Assembly: GCA_042091695.1 (NCBI GenBank)
Contig: JBELHA010000014.1
Coordinates: 1-53,327 of the forward strand
Direction: 5' to 3'
Length of the DNA stretch: 53,327 nucleotides
Origin: Flavicella sp042091695
Lineage (GTDB): Bacteria > Bacteroidota > Bacteroidia > Flavobacteriales > Flavobacteriaceae
A model generated the notes under the pieces. That model saw only the letters and a program-made list of their open reading frames with translations. It searched no databases and was not told the DNA's origin. Positions 42,441 to 50,858 of this stretch are shown here, in pieces; position 1 is the first letter of the stretch, and each line of letters starts with the position of its first letter. The position numbers and the translations under genes were made by a program.

Positions 42441-42455
42441 GCACTTTTTATTTTT
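42415..42455. terminator. Bidirectional terminator between the 73-aa gene and oxyR
   Basis: A nearly continuous 16-bp hairpin runs from AAAAAGTG (42415-42422) to CACTTTTT (42442-42449), with inner arms TCTGTACA and TGTATAGG (two wobbles) and a TAA loop. Both stop codons, 42438-42440 on plus and 42448-42450 on minus, lie within it. T tracts are found on each strand. Confidence 0.85.
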
Positions 42456-43389
42456 GTTGTAAAGGACTGATGATTTTTACGTCTTGAAAAGCAATAGCTC
42501 CACGTACCAATCCATCGATTGTATTTTTGAGCGCCTCAATCAATTTTAGTTTCAACTGAGATTTATGGTAGAGTAAACTGATTTCTCTTGCAGGAACTGG
42601 AGTTTCAAAATTACGCAACATATGTTGGTCTTCTTTGGCTATGTCTAAACTATGTAAATAGGGGAGTAAAGTCATCCCTAGGTCTTCTTTTGCCAATTTT
42701 ATCAAGGTGTCAAAACTTCCGCTTTGTAGTTGAAAAGACTTGCTAGTTTCTTGTTCGATGGAACTACACATGTTCAAGATACTATCCTTGAAACAGTGCC
42801 CATCTTTTAATAACAGAATTTCATTGGCATCTAGCGTGTCTACACACAACTCTTTCTTGGAGTATAATTTGTTTGAATTAGGAACAAAACCAACAAAAGG
42901 CTCATAGTACAATGGCTTTTCTATAATATTTTCCTCCTCTAGTGGTGTCGCTGCAATGGCAGCATCAATATGACCTTCTGCTAGTTTTTTGATACATTCT
43001 TCTGTGGTGATCTCTTCGATGATCAACTGAACTTCTTCGTACTTTTTTGAAAACGTTTTTAAAAAAATAGGGAGTAAGGTAGGCATTACTGTTGGAATCA
43101 ATGCAAGTCTAAACACTCCTCCAACATAACCTTTTTGTTGGTCGACTATATCATTGATTCTCTTAGATTCCTCAACGATAATCTTTGCTTGAGCAATTAT
43201 TTTTTCACCGATTTGAGTTATCGAAATGGGTTTTTTACTACGGTCAAAAATTTGTACATCCAACTGTTCTTCCAACTTTTGAATCTGCATACTCAAAGTA
43301 GGCTGACTCACAGCACTATGATTGGCAGCAACCGTAAAGTTCTTATGCTCTGCAACAGACAAAATATAATGTAGCTGGGTTATAGTCAT
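42448..43389 (-). CDS. oxyR: Hydrogen-peroxide sensor OxyR (LysR family)
   Basis: OxyR senses peroxide through a disulfide and activates catalase, peroxiredoxin and related genes. The 313-aa LysR protein has an N-terminal HTH (about 3-60; AVSQPTLSMQIQKLEEQLD). The redox motif is GHCFKDSILNMC, with Cys199 and Cys208 by count, the same spacing (C-x8-C) and numbering as the E. coli disulfide pair. This distinguishes it from other LysR regulators. The rest is a periplasmic-binding-like fold. No catalase or ahpC lies next to it. It shares a terminator with the 73-aa protein gene. Confidence 0.92.
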   Translation of the reverse strand: MTITQLHYILSVAEHKNFTVAANHSAVSQPTLSMQIQKLEEQLDVQIFDRSKKPISITQIGEKIIAQAKIIVEESKRINDIVDQQKGYVGGVFRLALIPTVMPTLLPIFLKTFSKKYEEVQLIIEEITTEECIKKLAEGHIDAAIAATPLEEENIIEKPLYYEPFVGFVPNSNKLYSKKELCVDTLDANEILLLKDGHCFKDSILNMCSSIEQETSKSFQLQSGSFDTLIKLAKEDLGMTLLPYLHSLDIAKEDQHMLRNFETPVPAREISLLYHKSQLKLKLIEALKNTIDGLVRGAIAFQDVKIISPLQQK

Positions 43390-43469
43390 GGTACTTTTTT
43401 ATGCTAAATTACTAAAAACTATTCAGTACAACGCAACGTATTAATGGGCTACTAAATGCAATTGATGAC

Positions 43470-44285
43470 TTAGTTTGATTTCCAAAATTTACGTTCTTTA
43501 TTGAGGGCATCTTCCTGTTTTTTATAATCTTCAACAGAGAGTACCTTTAAAAAAGAAGGGTGTTGTTCTATAGCATATTCTAATTGATGAACGATATCGT
43601 CAAATGAATCGTTTTCATAGTCTATTTGTAAAGGCTTCTTGATGACCATGGATTGTAAAACCCCTCTTTTTTTGATCAACAAACCTTTTTTGTCAAAAGA
43701 TCTTCTAAATCCATCAATAACAATTGGTATTACAATAGGCTTGTAGGTCTTTATAATATGAGCTGTTCCTCTTCTAATTGGATTGAAAGGTTTTGTAGTT
43801 CCCTGCGGAAAGGTAATTACCCAACCATCATCCAGAGCAGTTCCAATATTACTAATATCAGACATTTTAACCTGCCTTTTTACATTTTCACCCCCACTTC
43901 TCCATGTTCTTTGTATGGATACAGAGCCCATATAGGCAAAAATCTTTGGTAGAAGTCCTGCCTTCATCGTTTCTGCTGCGGCAATATAATACATGTTTAA
44001 TTTTGGATTCCAGATATAACCTATGTTTTTTATAGAGTCTACTCTTCCTTTTAGAGAGGCATTGAATACGTGAAACATAGCAGCTACATCAGCAAAATAT
44101 GTTTGATGATTTGAAACAAACAATACATTTTGATGTGGGAGGTCACGAATCATTTCCGAACCTTCTATATGCAAAGTGTTGAATTTGTTATATCTCCTAT
44201 GAGAAATAACCCCAACGATTCTGATAAGCCATTTTTTTACGATTAAAATATGACCAAAGGGATTTCTTTTGAATAATTGCATCAA
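43470..44285 (-). CDS. Lysophospholipid acyltransferase (PlsC-like)
   Basis: The predicted role is transfer of an acyl chain to lysophosphatidic acid or a related acceptor at the membrane. The 271-aa protein shows FVSNHQTYFADV (His60 to Asp66) and FPQGTTKP (about 165-172). The first is HX5D where the family rule is HX4D, and the second is FPQGT in place of FPEGT, so the acceptor may differ from classic PlsC. There is one weakly hydrophobic N-terminal segment. It follows the NUDIX gene by 45 bp, but a consensus -7 element just upstream suggests an independent promoter. Confidence 0.85.
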   Translation of the reverse strand: MMQLFKRNPFGHILIVKKWLIRIVGVISHRRYNKFNTLHIEGSEMIRDLPHQNVLFVSNHQTYFADVAAMFHVFNASLKGRVDSIKNIGYIWNPKLNMYYIAAAETMKAGLLPKIFAYMGSVSIQRTWRSGGENVKRQVKMSDISNIGTALDDGWVITFPQGTTKPFNPIRRGTAHIIKTYKPIVIPIVIDGFRRSFDKKGLLIKKRGVLQSMVIKKPLQIDYENDSFDDIVHQLEYAIEQHPSFLKVLSVEDYKKQEDALNKERKFWKSN

Positions 44286-44305
44286 AGTGATTTTTTTAAT
44301 AAGGG

Positions 44306-44313
44306 CAAATGTA
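44306..44313 (-). promoter_or_regulatory. Putative -7 element of the acyltransferase gene
   Basis: The minus strand reads TACATTTG, an exact TAnnTTTG match 21 bp upstream of the ATG. Its -33 region would fall at the 3' end of the NUDIX gene, where no TTG is seen. Confidence 0.45.
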
Positions 44314-44329
44314 CCAAAAAAAATGGCTT

Positions 44330-44962
44330 TTAAAGATTTTTTATCAGTTCTTTAATTTCACTAAGTATCATTGCTGTTGCACCCCATACTTCGTTTGAAT
44401 TAAACTTAAAATAGGGAATAATTATTTCGTTTCCCTTCTTATCCGTCTTATTCTTAGACAGTAGACTATTGTCATCTAACAAGGCCTTCAGTGGAATTTC
44501 AATAATCTTAGCTACTTCGTGGTTTTGAACAAAATCCGGTCTATTTTCTGTAAAAGCCAAATAGGGACTTATCAAAAAATTGCTAGGGGGAACATATAAC
44601 GCTGTCATCTCTTTGACAATGATCACTTGCTCCGTAGGTATGCCCACTTCTTCATAAGCTTCTCTGAGTGCAGTCTCAGATAAAGAAACATCCGATGCTT
44701 CTCTTTTGCCACCAGGAAAACTAATTTGAGCAGAATGTGTACCGTTGTACGAAGCCCTTTTGGTCAATAAAAAAGTAGTATCTCCTGATTGATTTGGATA
44801 AAATAAAGCCAATACAGCAGCGGCACGTGGTTTTTTTAATTTTGACTCTTCTGTGATCATCGCTTCCCGATAAGAAGGAGCTAATTTTATTTGTGCACTC
44901 ATTCCCAAAAGTGCTTTGTTTTGAAGCTTGGATTGTTTGGCTGTAAATTCTGTAAATTTCAT
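44330..44962 (-). CDS. NUDIX hydrolase, coenzyme A pyrophosphatase type
   Basis: The 210-aa protein has the Nudix box GGKREASDVSLSETALREAY followed by EEVGI, matching GX5EX7REUXEEXGU. The flanking motifs FLLTKRASYNGTHSAQISFP and YVPPSNFLISPYLAF resemble CoA diphosphatases (NudL/PCD1 type). It may hydrolyse CoA or its derivatives. I choose the ATG at 44962 (MKFTEFTAKQ), since the longer frame to 45058 would overlap the upstream gene. It starts 7 bp after the secreted-protein gene, so they are probably co-transcribed. Confidence 0.88.
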   Translation of the reverse strand: MKFTEFTAKQSKLQNKALLGMSAQIKLAPSYREAMITEESKLKKPRAAAVLALFYPNQSGDTTFLLTKRASYNGTHSAQISFPGGKREASDVSLSETALREAYEEVGIPTEQVIIVKEMTALYVPPSNFLISPYLAFTENRPDFVQNHEVAKIIEIPLKALLDDNSLLSKNKTDKKGNEIIIPYFKFNSNEVWGATAMILSEIKELIKNL

Positions 44963-44969
44963 CTGCTTT

Positions 44970-45632
44970 TTATTCGTCTCTAGCAATAGTAAGTACGGCT
45001 TTTGCACCAGTTGCAAGATTCCATTGGTTTGAAGATAATAACTTACCTGTACTGTCATACACCATAAAAGCAGCAGTATTAGGTCCAGAACTCCCTTGAT
45101 TGAGTGCTTTGAATGAAATTTTATTCAACCCTTGCTTCAGGGGCAGCATAAATTGTTGAAAATTTTGAGTCAATTCAACAAAACGTACTGCAGGTGCATC
45201 ATTTAGAAATATCGTAACCTTGTCACCATCTGGTAATGCAAAATCTCTACATACTATAGTAACACTTTTACTCAATGTACTAAAACCTCCAAGGTCTTGA
45301 TCTATTTTGGCATAGGTGTTTTGCAAAGCAGCTATCTCAGATGCAAATTGTTTTTCATACAATTCTTGCTTGTTAATTATCCCTTTGTTCTTAAGGTCTT
45401 CTCTTGATTTGTTTTCATTTTGTATTTGCATGCGTTGTTGCAATACACTTTCAAATTGTGCCTCTTGTTGTATGGGGTTAATCGCTTCAAATTGCTTGTT
45501 GCCCCCAACGGAAAGGCCACTTTTAAAATTGTTACTATTGGTATTGTCTATTTGACAAAAACCAGACAGAGACCCCAAAAAAAATAGGAGTACACAGGGT
45601 AAAAAATTATAGTGAAGTTTGGATAATTTCAT
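44970..45632 (-). CDS. Secreted hypothetical protein
   Basis: The 220-aa protein has an N-terminal signal peptide (LPCVLLFFLGSLSGFCQ, cleavage probably after about residue 26). A Gln/Asn-rich helical part follows (about 50-115; QQEAQFESVLQQRMQIQNEN). The C-terminal half is beta-rich (KVTIFLNDAPAVRFVELT, then FMLPLKQGLNKISFKALNQG) and could be an Ig-like or carbohydrate-binding-like fold; I match no family. It is probably periplasmic. It is first in the unit with the NUDIX hydrolase. A short dyad (AGTGTTACACT, 45669-45679) lies about 37 bp upstream. Confidence 0.65.
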   Translation of the reverse strand: MKLSKLHYNFLPCVLLFFLGSLSGFCQIDNTNSNNFKSGLSVGGNKQFEAINPIQQEAQFESVLQQRMQIQNENKSREDLKNKGIINKQELYEKQFASEIAALQNTYAKIDQDLGGFSTLSKSVTIVCRDFALPDGDKVTIFLNDAPAVRFVELTQNFQQFMLPLKQGLNKISFKALNQGSSGPNTAAFMVYDSTGKLLSSNQWNLATGAKAVLTIARDE

Positions 45633-45756
45633 TTTTGATAATTTGAGGTAAATGTAACATATTTGTCAGTGTTACACTGTTAAGACTATCAAAAACTTAG
45701 CCACATTGATTGCTTGTACTAGCAACTGAAATATTTTTTAATTCCAAATAGTTGTG

Positions 45757-45764
45757 TAAGTTTG
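45757..45764 (+). promoter_or_regulatory. Putative -7 element of topB
   Basis: TAAGTTTG matches TAnnTTTG exactly, 30 bp upstream of the topB ATG. No -33 TTG at 17-23 bp was found. Confidence 0.45.
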
Positions 45765-45794
45765 TGAATCCCTCCCAATTTAAAAACCAAGTTT

Positions 45795-48092
45795 ATGAAG
45801 GTATGTATTGCTGAAAAGCCAAGTGTTGCTAGAGAGATTGCTGCTATATTAGGAGCCAATCAACGACATGACGGTTATTTTGAAGGTAATGGGTATCAAG
45901 TGACTTGGACATTTGGACATTTATGTACCTTATTTACTCCTGATGATTACAAGCCTCATTGGAAGCGTTGGGATTTAAATAGCCTACCGATGTTACCTGC
46001 TAAATTTGATATCAAATTAACAGCCAATGATGGGGTTCAAAAACAATTCAACACCATAAAAAAACTGTTTGATAAAACAGAATGTGTTATCAATTGTGGG
46101 GATGCAGGGCAAGAAGGAGAGTTGATACAAAGATGGGTACTCAAACAAGCCAATTATACTGGTAAGGTAGAGCGTTTATGGATATCTTCTCTTACCTCAG
46201 AAGCCATTAAAGCAGGTTTCGACAACCTAAAAGATGCTGCTGATTATGACAATCTGTATTATGCAGGAAGTTCAAGGGCTATAGGTGATTGGTTGCTAGG
46301 TATGAATGCTACTCGATTGTATACGCTTCGTTACGGAGCCCAACAACAAGTTCTCTCTGTGGGTAGGGTGCAAACTCCTACTTTGGCAATGTTGGTCAAT
46401 CGTCATAAAGAAATTGCATATTTCAAACCACAACCGTATTGGGAATTACAGACGGAGTATAGAAGTACCGTTTTCAATAATGAACAAGGACGATTCCTTA
46501 AGAAAGAAGATGGAGAAGCTGCGCTGAATGCCGTTAAAGAGGCACCTTTTGAGATTGTGTCTGTTACCAAAAAGAAAGGAAAAGAATACGCGCCAAAACT
46601 CTTTGATTTGACAGGTTTACAAGTTGAGTGCAATAATAAATTTGGGTATACAGCTGAGCAAACTCTAAAAATAGTTCAAAAGTTGTACGAACAAAAATTA
46701 GTAACCTACCCAAGGGTAGATACTACCTTTTTACCTGATGATATGTATCCAAAGGTAGCTGGAATATTGCGAAATTTGACCCAGTATAGCAAATTGACAG
46801 CCCCTCTTTTAGAAGCTAAAATCAAAAAGTCCAAACGCGTTTTTGACTCCAAGAAAGTCACCGATCACCACGCTATCGTGCCGACAGGTATTGAAGGACA
46901 GCTAAGTAACTATGATGCCAATGTATACGATGTTATCACTAGGCGTTTTATCGCGGTATTCTATCCAGAATGTGAGGTGTCAAACACGGCAGTGATTGGA
47001 AAAGCAGCAAAAACTACTTTCAAAGCTACAGGAAAAGAGATACTCGTTCCTGGATGGCGTGTGGTATTTCCAAAATCAAAGTCAGCCAAAACAAAAGATA
47101 CAGAGGTATTGATGCCTACTTTTACAAAGGGAGAAAGTGGTCCTCACAGTCCTTCATTTTTAGAAAAAGAGACCAAACCTCCAAAGAATTATTCTGAAGC
47201 AACCTTGTTGCGAGCTATGGAGACCGCAGGGAAACAAGTAGAAGATGATGAGTTGCGCGATTTGATGAAAGCAAATGGTATTGGAAGACCTTCCACACGT
47301 GCCAATATCATAGAAACACTTTTTCGACGTAAATATATTACGCGAAATAAAAAGCAAATACTCCCAACGAATATGGGAATTCAACTGATAGATACCATTC
47401 AAAACAAACTGCTAAAGTCAGCAGAATTGACAGGGCAGTGGGAAAAACAATTGAAAGAAATAGAAGAAGGAAATTTCAGTGCGGGACAGTTTATCAACAA
47501 CATGAAAAAAATGGTAGACGATTTGGTGGTAGAAGTACGTATGGAGAAAAATATCAAACGCTTTTCTTCTGAAGTGGAGCCTCCAAAAAAAATAACAAAA
47601 AAGACAAAAACGGCTGCGCTTGCAGGAATGGAATGTCCAAAATGTAAGAAAGCTCAATTATTAAAAGGGAGTACAGCTTATGGTTGTTCTGCGTATAAAA
47701 CAGGCTGTGATTTCCGACTTCCTTTTGAGTTTCTAGGAAAAAAAATATCTGTTAACCAAGGAAAGAGACTCCTAAACAAAGGAGCTACCCTTCCTCTGAA
47801 GGGATTCAAAATAGAGGGAAAAAAATGTGACGGTAGCATACGTTTCAACAGTGCTTTTGAGTTGGAGTTCTCATCTGAATCTCCTAAAGTAGTGGAATCT
47901 TCTAAAAAACCAGAAGTGATACAGTGTCCAAAATGTCAAAAAGGAACCGTGATTCGTGGCAAAACTGCTTATGGTTGCTCTGCCTACGCATCGGGATGTG
48001 ATTTTAGGTTTTCTTTTGTTGACCTACGAGAAAAAGCCGCAGGTAGAAAGATGACAAAGGAATTGGTTCTCTCTATTCTTAAAAACGAATAA
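45795..48092 (+). CDS. topB: DNA topoisomerase III (TopB) with tandem C-terminal zinc ribbons
   Basis: TopB is a type IA topoisomerase that decatenates DNA through a transient single-strand break. The 765-aa protein opens MKVCIAEKPSVAREIAAILG. The TOPRIM motif is DAGQEGE (103-109), and the catalytic Tyr is Tyr305 in LVTYPRVDT. VTDHHAIVPTG and ETLFRRKYI are further markers. The C-terminus holds two similar zinc ribbons, CPKCKKAQLLKGSTAYGCSA and CPKCQKGTVIRGKTAYGCSA, each with a CxxC and further Cys. The glycosyltransferase gene starts 4 bp after its stop codon. Confidence 0.95.
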   Translation: MKVCIAEKPSVAREIAAILGANQRHDGYFEGNGYQVTWTFGHLCTLFTPDDYKPHWKRWDLNSLPMLPAKFDIKLTANDGVQKQFNTIKKLFDKTECVINCGDAGQEGELIQRWVLKQANYTGKVERLWISSLTSEAIKAGFDNLKDAADYDNLYYAGSSRAIGDWLLGMNATRLYTLRYGAQQQVLSVGRVQTPTLAMLVNRHKEIAYFKPQPYWELQTEYRSTVFNNEQGRFLKKEDGEAALNAVKEAPFEIVSVTKKKGKEYAPKLFDLTGLQVECNNKFGYTAEQTLKIVQKLYEQKLVTYPRVDTTFLPDDMYPKVAGILRNLTQYSKLTAPLLEAKIKKSKRVFDSKKVTDHHAIVPTGIEGQLSNYDANVYDVITRRFIAVFYPECEVSNTAVIGKAAKTTFKATGKEILVPGWRVVFPKSKSAKTKDTEVLMPTFTKGESGPHSPSFLEKETKPPKNYSEATLLRAMETAGKQVEDDELRDLMKANGIGRPSTRANIIETLFRRKYITRNKKQILPTNMGIQLIDTIQNKLLKSAELTGQWEKQLKEIEEGNFSAGQFINNMKKMVDDLVVEVRMEKNIKRFSSEVEPPKKITKKTKTAALAGMECPKCKKAQLLKGSTAYGCSAYKTGCDFRLPFEFLGKKISVNQGKRLLNKGATLPLKGFKIEGKKCDGSIRFNSAFELEFSSESPKVVESSKKPEVIQCPKCQKGTVIRGKTAYGCSAYASGCDFRFSFVDLREKAAGRKMTKELVLSILKNE

Positions 48093-48096
48093 CGCA

Positions 48097-49326
48097 ATGA
48101 AACAAAAGCTGTTAATTATCGGGAGTGTTTGGCCAGAACCAAAATCGTCTGCAGCAGGTAGCCGTATGTTACAATTGATATCACTTTTTAAAGACCATGC
48201 ATGGGATATTACCTTTGCTACAGCCACTCAAGACAGTCCCAATCGCTATCCAATTGAGGATTTAGGTGTACACTTACAACCGATACTTTTAAACGATGCT
48301 AGTTTTGATGTTTTCGTAAAGGATTTACAACCAACCATAGTTCTTTTTGATCGCTTTATGGTGGAAGAACAGTTTGGTTGGAGAATAGACAATATTTGCC
48401 CTGAGGCTTTACGTATTTTAGATACTGAGGATTTACACTGTTTGCGAAAAGCAAGGCAACTAGCCGTCAAAGAAAAAAGAGCATTCAAAGAGGAAGATCT
48501 GAATTCGGATACTGCTAAAAGAGAGATTGCTAGTATTTTTAGAAGTGATTTGACATTGATGATTTCTACCTATGAGATGTCTTTGTTGACGACCTATTTC
48601 AAAGTGCCAGATACAATTGTGTATTACCTTCCTTTTTTAGTCATAGCTCCCTCTGAAGCTGAAATCTCAAAACTACCTACTTTTGAAGAACGATCACATT
48701 TTTGTACTATAGGAAGTTTTAGACATGAACCCAATTGGGATAGTGTTCGTTACCTAAAAGAGTCGATATGGCCGCTGTTGCGAAAGGAACTTCCAAATGC
48801 AGAGCTACATATCTACGGTTCCTATCCACCACAAAAAGCCATGCAGCTTCACAACGAAAAAGAGAGGTTTTTTATCAAAGGTTGGGCTAAGGATGCTCAA
48901 GAGGTTTTGCAATCTGCGAGAGTATGTTTGGCACCCTTACGCTTTGGGGCGGGACTCAAAGGAAAATTTATAGATGCTATGACCGTGGGTACTCCAAGTA
49001 TTACAACCCCAATAGGCGCTGAAGGCATGCATGATAATTTGCCTTGGGCAGGAATTGTGGCCGAGGAAGTACAGGAGTTGGTAACAGCAGCAAAGCAGTT
49101 ATACAACGATAAAACTCAATGGTTATCTTCACAAGATAACGGTGCTGTTATTTTGAAAAGTTTTTCAAAGGAAGTATATGCAGCTGATTTTTTCAACAAA
49201 ATAAACGAATTACAACATAACCTTCACACACATAGAAACCAAAATTTTATAGGAAGTATGTTGTTGCACCACAGTATGCGAAGCACTGAGTTTATGTCCC
49301 GTTGGATCGAAGCTAAGAACAAGTAA
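48097..49326 (+). CDS. GT4-like glycosyltransferase
   Basis: The 409-aa protein is a GT-B glycosyltransferase with two Rossmann halves. The N-terminal half starts LLIIGSVWPEPKSSAAGSRM. The C-terminal half has HIYGSYPPQKAM, FFIKGWAKDAQEVLQSARV, LAPLRFGAGLKGKFIDAM and GTPSITTPIGAEG, the last two being the sugar-nucleotide donor region of GT4. Acceptor and donor are unknown. It is 4 bp from topB and so co-transcribed with it, though the two have no evident functional relation, and no polysaccharide locus surrounds it. Confidence 0.82.
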   Translation: MKQKLLIIGSVWPEPKSSAAGSRMLQLISLFKDHAWDITFATATQDSPNRYPIEDLGVHLQPILLNDASFDVFVKDLQPTIVLFDRFMVEEQFGWRIDNICPEALRILDTEDLHCLRKARQLAVKEKRAFKEEDLNSDTAKREIASIFRSDLTLMISTYEMSLLTTYFKVPDTIVYYLPFLVIAPSEAEISKLPTFEERSHFCTIGSFRHEPNWDSVRYLKESIWPLLRKELPNAELHIYGSYPPQKAMQLHNEKERFFIKGWAKDAQEVLQSARVCLAPLRFGAGLKGKFIDAMTVGTPSITTPIGAEGMHDNLPWAGIVAEEVQELVTAAKQLYNDKTQWLSSQDNGAVILKSFSKEVYAADFFNKINELQHNLHTHRNQNFIGSMLLHHSMRSTEFMSRWIEAKNK

Positions 49327-49366
49327 TATAACTACTATAATCACCTTGTCAGAGCAGCTGTAAAAT

Positions 49367-49840
49367 TTATTCGTGGTGGTAGGGTTCGTTTTTTAAAATG
49401 GTAAATGCTCTATATACTTGCTCAACTACAAACAAGCGTATCATCTGATGTGAAAAAGTCATTTTTGAAAAGGATACTTTTCCTTGTGCTTTTTTATAGA
49501 CTGCCTCTGAAAAACCATAAGGTCCCCCGATCACAAATACCAATTGCTTGATACCAGAATTCATCTTTTTCTGAAGAAAGTTGGAAAATTCAATAGAACG
49601 AAAGTCTCTCCCTTTTTCATCCAGAACTACGAGTTGGTCTGTAGGGGCTAGTTTGCTCAATATCAAAGCGCCTTCTTTTTCCTTCTGTTGGCTTTGAGAT
49701 AAGTTTTTGACATTTTTGATATCCGGAATGATTTCCAATTCAAACTTGATATAATGTTTCAACCTATTTTGATAGGTGTTTATCAATGCATTTAGGTTTG
49801 CATCATCTGTTTTACCGATAGCCAAAAGTTTTATCTTCAT
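49367..49840 (-). CDS. rlmH: 23S rRNA (pseudouridine1915-N3)-methyltransferase RlmH
   Basis: RlmH is a SPOUT methyltransferase that methylates pseudouridine 1915 in helix 69 of 23S rRNA on the assembled ribosome. The start at 49840 (MKIKLLAIGKT) gives the standard length of 157 aa; the frame extends upstream to 50023, but that part would overlap nadC and is not conserved. Motifs include QLVVLDEKGRDFRSIEFSNF, VFVIGGPYGFSE (knot SAM site) and the C-terminal SKMTFSHQMIRLFVVEQVYR and AFTILKNEPYHHE. It is convergent with the glycosyltransferase gene and divergent from nadC. Confidence 0.95.
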   Translation of the reverse strand: MKIKLLAIGKTDDANLNALINTYQNRLKHYIKFELEIIPDIKNVKNLSQSQQKEKEGALILSKLAPTDQLVVLDEKGRDFRSIEFSNFLQKKMNSGIKQLVFVIGGPYGFSEAVYKKAQGKVSFSKMTFSHQMIRLFVVEQVYRAFTILKNEPYHHE

Positions 49841-49940
49841 GTCGCAAATATAGGGAATTGACAGAAAGTAGCTTTTAAGATATTTTATGTTTTTAGATGA
49901 ATTTCGCCTTTCTTTTCTATTTAATATAGAGATAAAAGGG

Positions 49941-49948
49941 TATTTTTG
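49941..49948 (+). promoter_or_regulatory. Putative -7 element of nadC
   Basis: TATTTTTG matches TAnnTTTG exactly, 19 bp upstream of the nadC ATG at 49968. The -33 region lacks TTG. Confidence 0.5.
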
Positions 49949-49967
49949 TAATACAAAAACAGTACCT

Positions 49968-50825
49968 ATGATCAGTGATGCACAGTTTGAAAAAGAATTG
50001 AATTTGATAATAGAAAATGCCATTCGTGAAGACGTCGGAGACGGCGATCACAGTTCTTTGGCATGTATACCCGCTGGGGAAAAAGGAAAAGCACAATTAT
50101 TGGTCAAAGATACCGGTATCATTGCAGGTGTTGCTTTTGCAAAAAGAGTATTTAAACATGTGGATGCTACTGTTGAGGTTGATGTTTTAATCCAAGATGG
50201 TACTCCGGTGGTTCCTGGGGATGTAGTACTTACAGTTGCAGGAAGCTCGCATACAATTTTAAAAGCTGAGCGATTGGTTTTGAATGTGATGCAGCGTATG
50301 AGTGCTATTGCTACCAAAACAAAAACATATACTGAATTACTTGATGGAACTAAAACCAAAATTTTAGACACTCGTAAAACAACCCCTGGAATTCGTGCTC
50401 TTGAAAAATGGGCAGTTAAAATAGGAGGGGGTGTAAACCATCGCTTTGCCTTATACGATATGATCATGCTAAAAGACAATCATATCGACTTTGCAGGAGG
50501 GATTACAAAAGCTATAGAAAAGACCCAGACCTACCTCAAAGAAACCGGTAGGGATTTGAAAATTATAATTGAAGCTAGGGATCTAGAAGAAATTCGTGAA
50601 ATTCTTCGTTCAGATGGGATTCACAGAATATTGATCGACAATTTCAATTACGAGGATACCCGCAAAGCAGTAGCCATGATCAACGGAAAGTGTCAGACGG
50701 AGTCTTCTGGAGGTATTGACGAGGGTACCTTGAGAAGCTATGCCGAATGTGGCGTAGATTATATATCTTCTGGTGCACTGACTCATTCTGTATACAACAT
50801 GGATTTGAGTTTAAAAGCCTATTAA
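49968..50825 (+). CDS. nadC: Nicotinate-nucleotide pyrophosphorylase NadC
   Basis: NadC makes nicotinate mononucleotide from quinolinate and PRPP in de novo NAD synthesis. I choose the ATG at 49968 (MISDAQFEKEL), which gives the family length of 285 aa; the frame opens earlier (49887), but that part lies upstream of the -7 element. Motifs are AIREDVGDGDHSSLA (N-terminal), LNVMQRMSAIATKT, ILDTRKTTPGIRALEKWAVK, GGGVNHRFALYDMIMLKDNH and ESSGGIDEGTLRSYAECGVD. nadA and nadB are not in the window. It is 33 bp upstream of yihY. Confidence 0.96.
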   Translation: MISDAQFEKELNLIIENAIREDVGDGDHSSLACIPAGEKGKAQLLVKDTGIIAGVAFAKRVFKHVDATVEVDVLIQDGTPVVPGDVVLTVAGSSHTILKAERLVLNVMQRMSAIATKTKTYTELLDGTKTKILDTRKTTPGIRALEKWAVKIGGGVNHRFALYDMIMLKDNHIDFAGGITKAIEKTQTYLKETGRDLKIIIEARDLEEIREILRSDGIHRILIDNFNYEDTRKAVAMINGKCQTESSGGIDEGTLRSYAECGVDYISSGALTHSVYNMDLSLKAY

Positions 50826-50858
50826 TTGTAAAAATTACAAGTATCTTATAGCACTACT

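Noticed and set aside
45654..45679. Operator at GTAACA-N10-TGTTAC and AGTGTTACACT upstream of the secreted-protein gene
   Set aside because: The arms are only 5-6 bp and overlap one another; such short dyads are expected by chance in AT-rich DNA. Mentioned only in the gene entry.
49841..50023. N-terminal extension of RlmH
   Set aside because: RlmH is a 157-aa protein starting MKIKLLAIG. The upstream part overlaps nadC and has no family resemblance.
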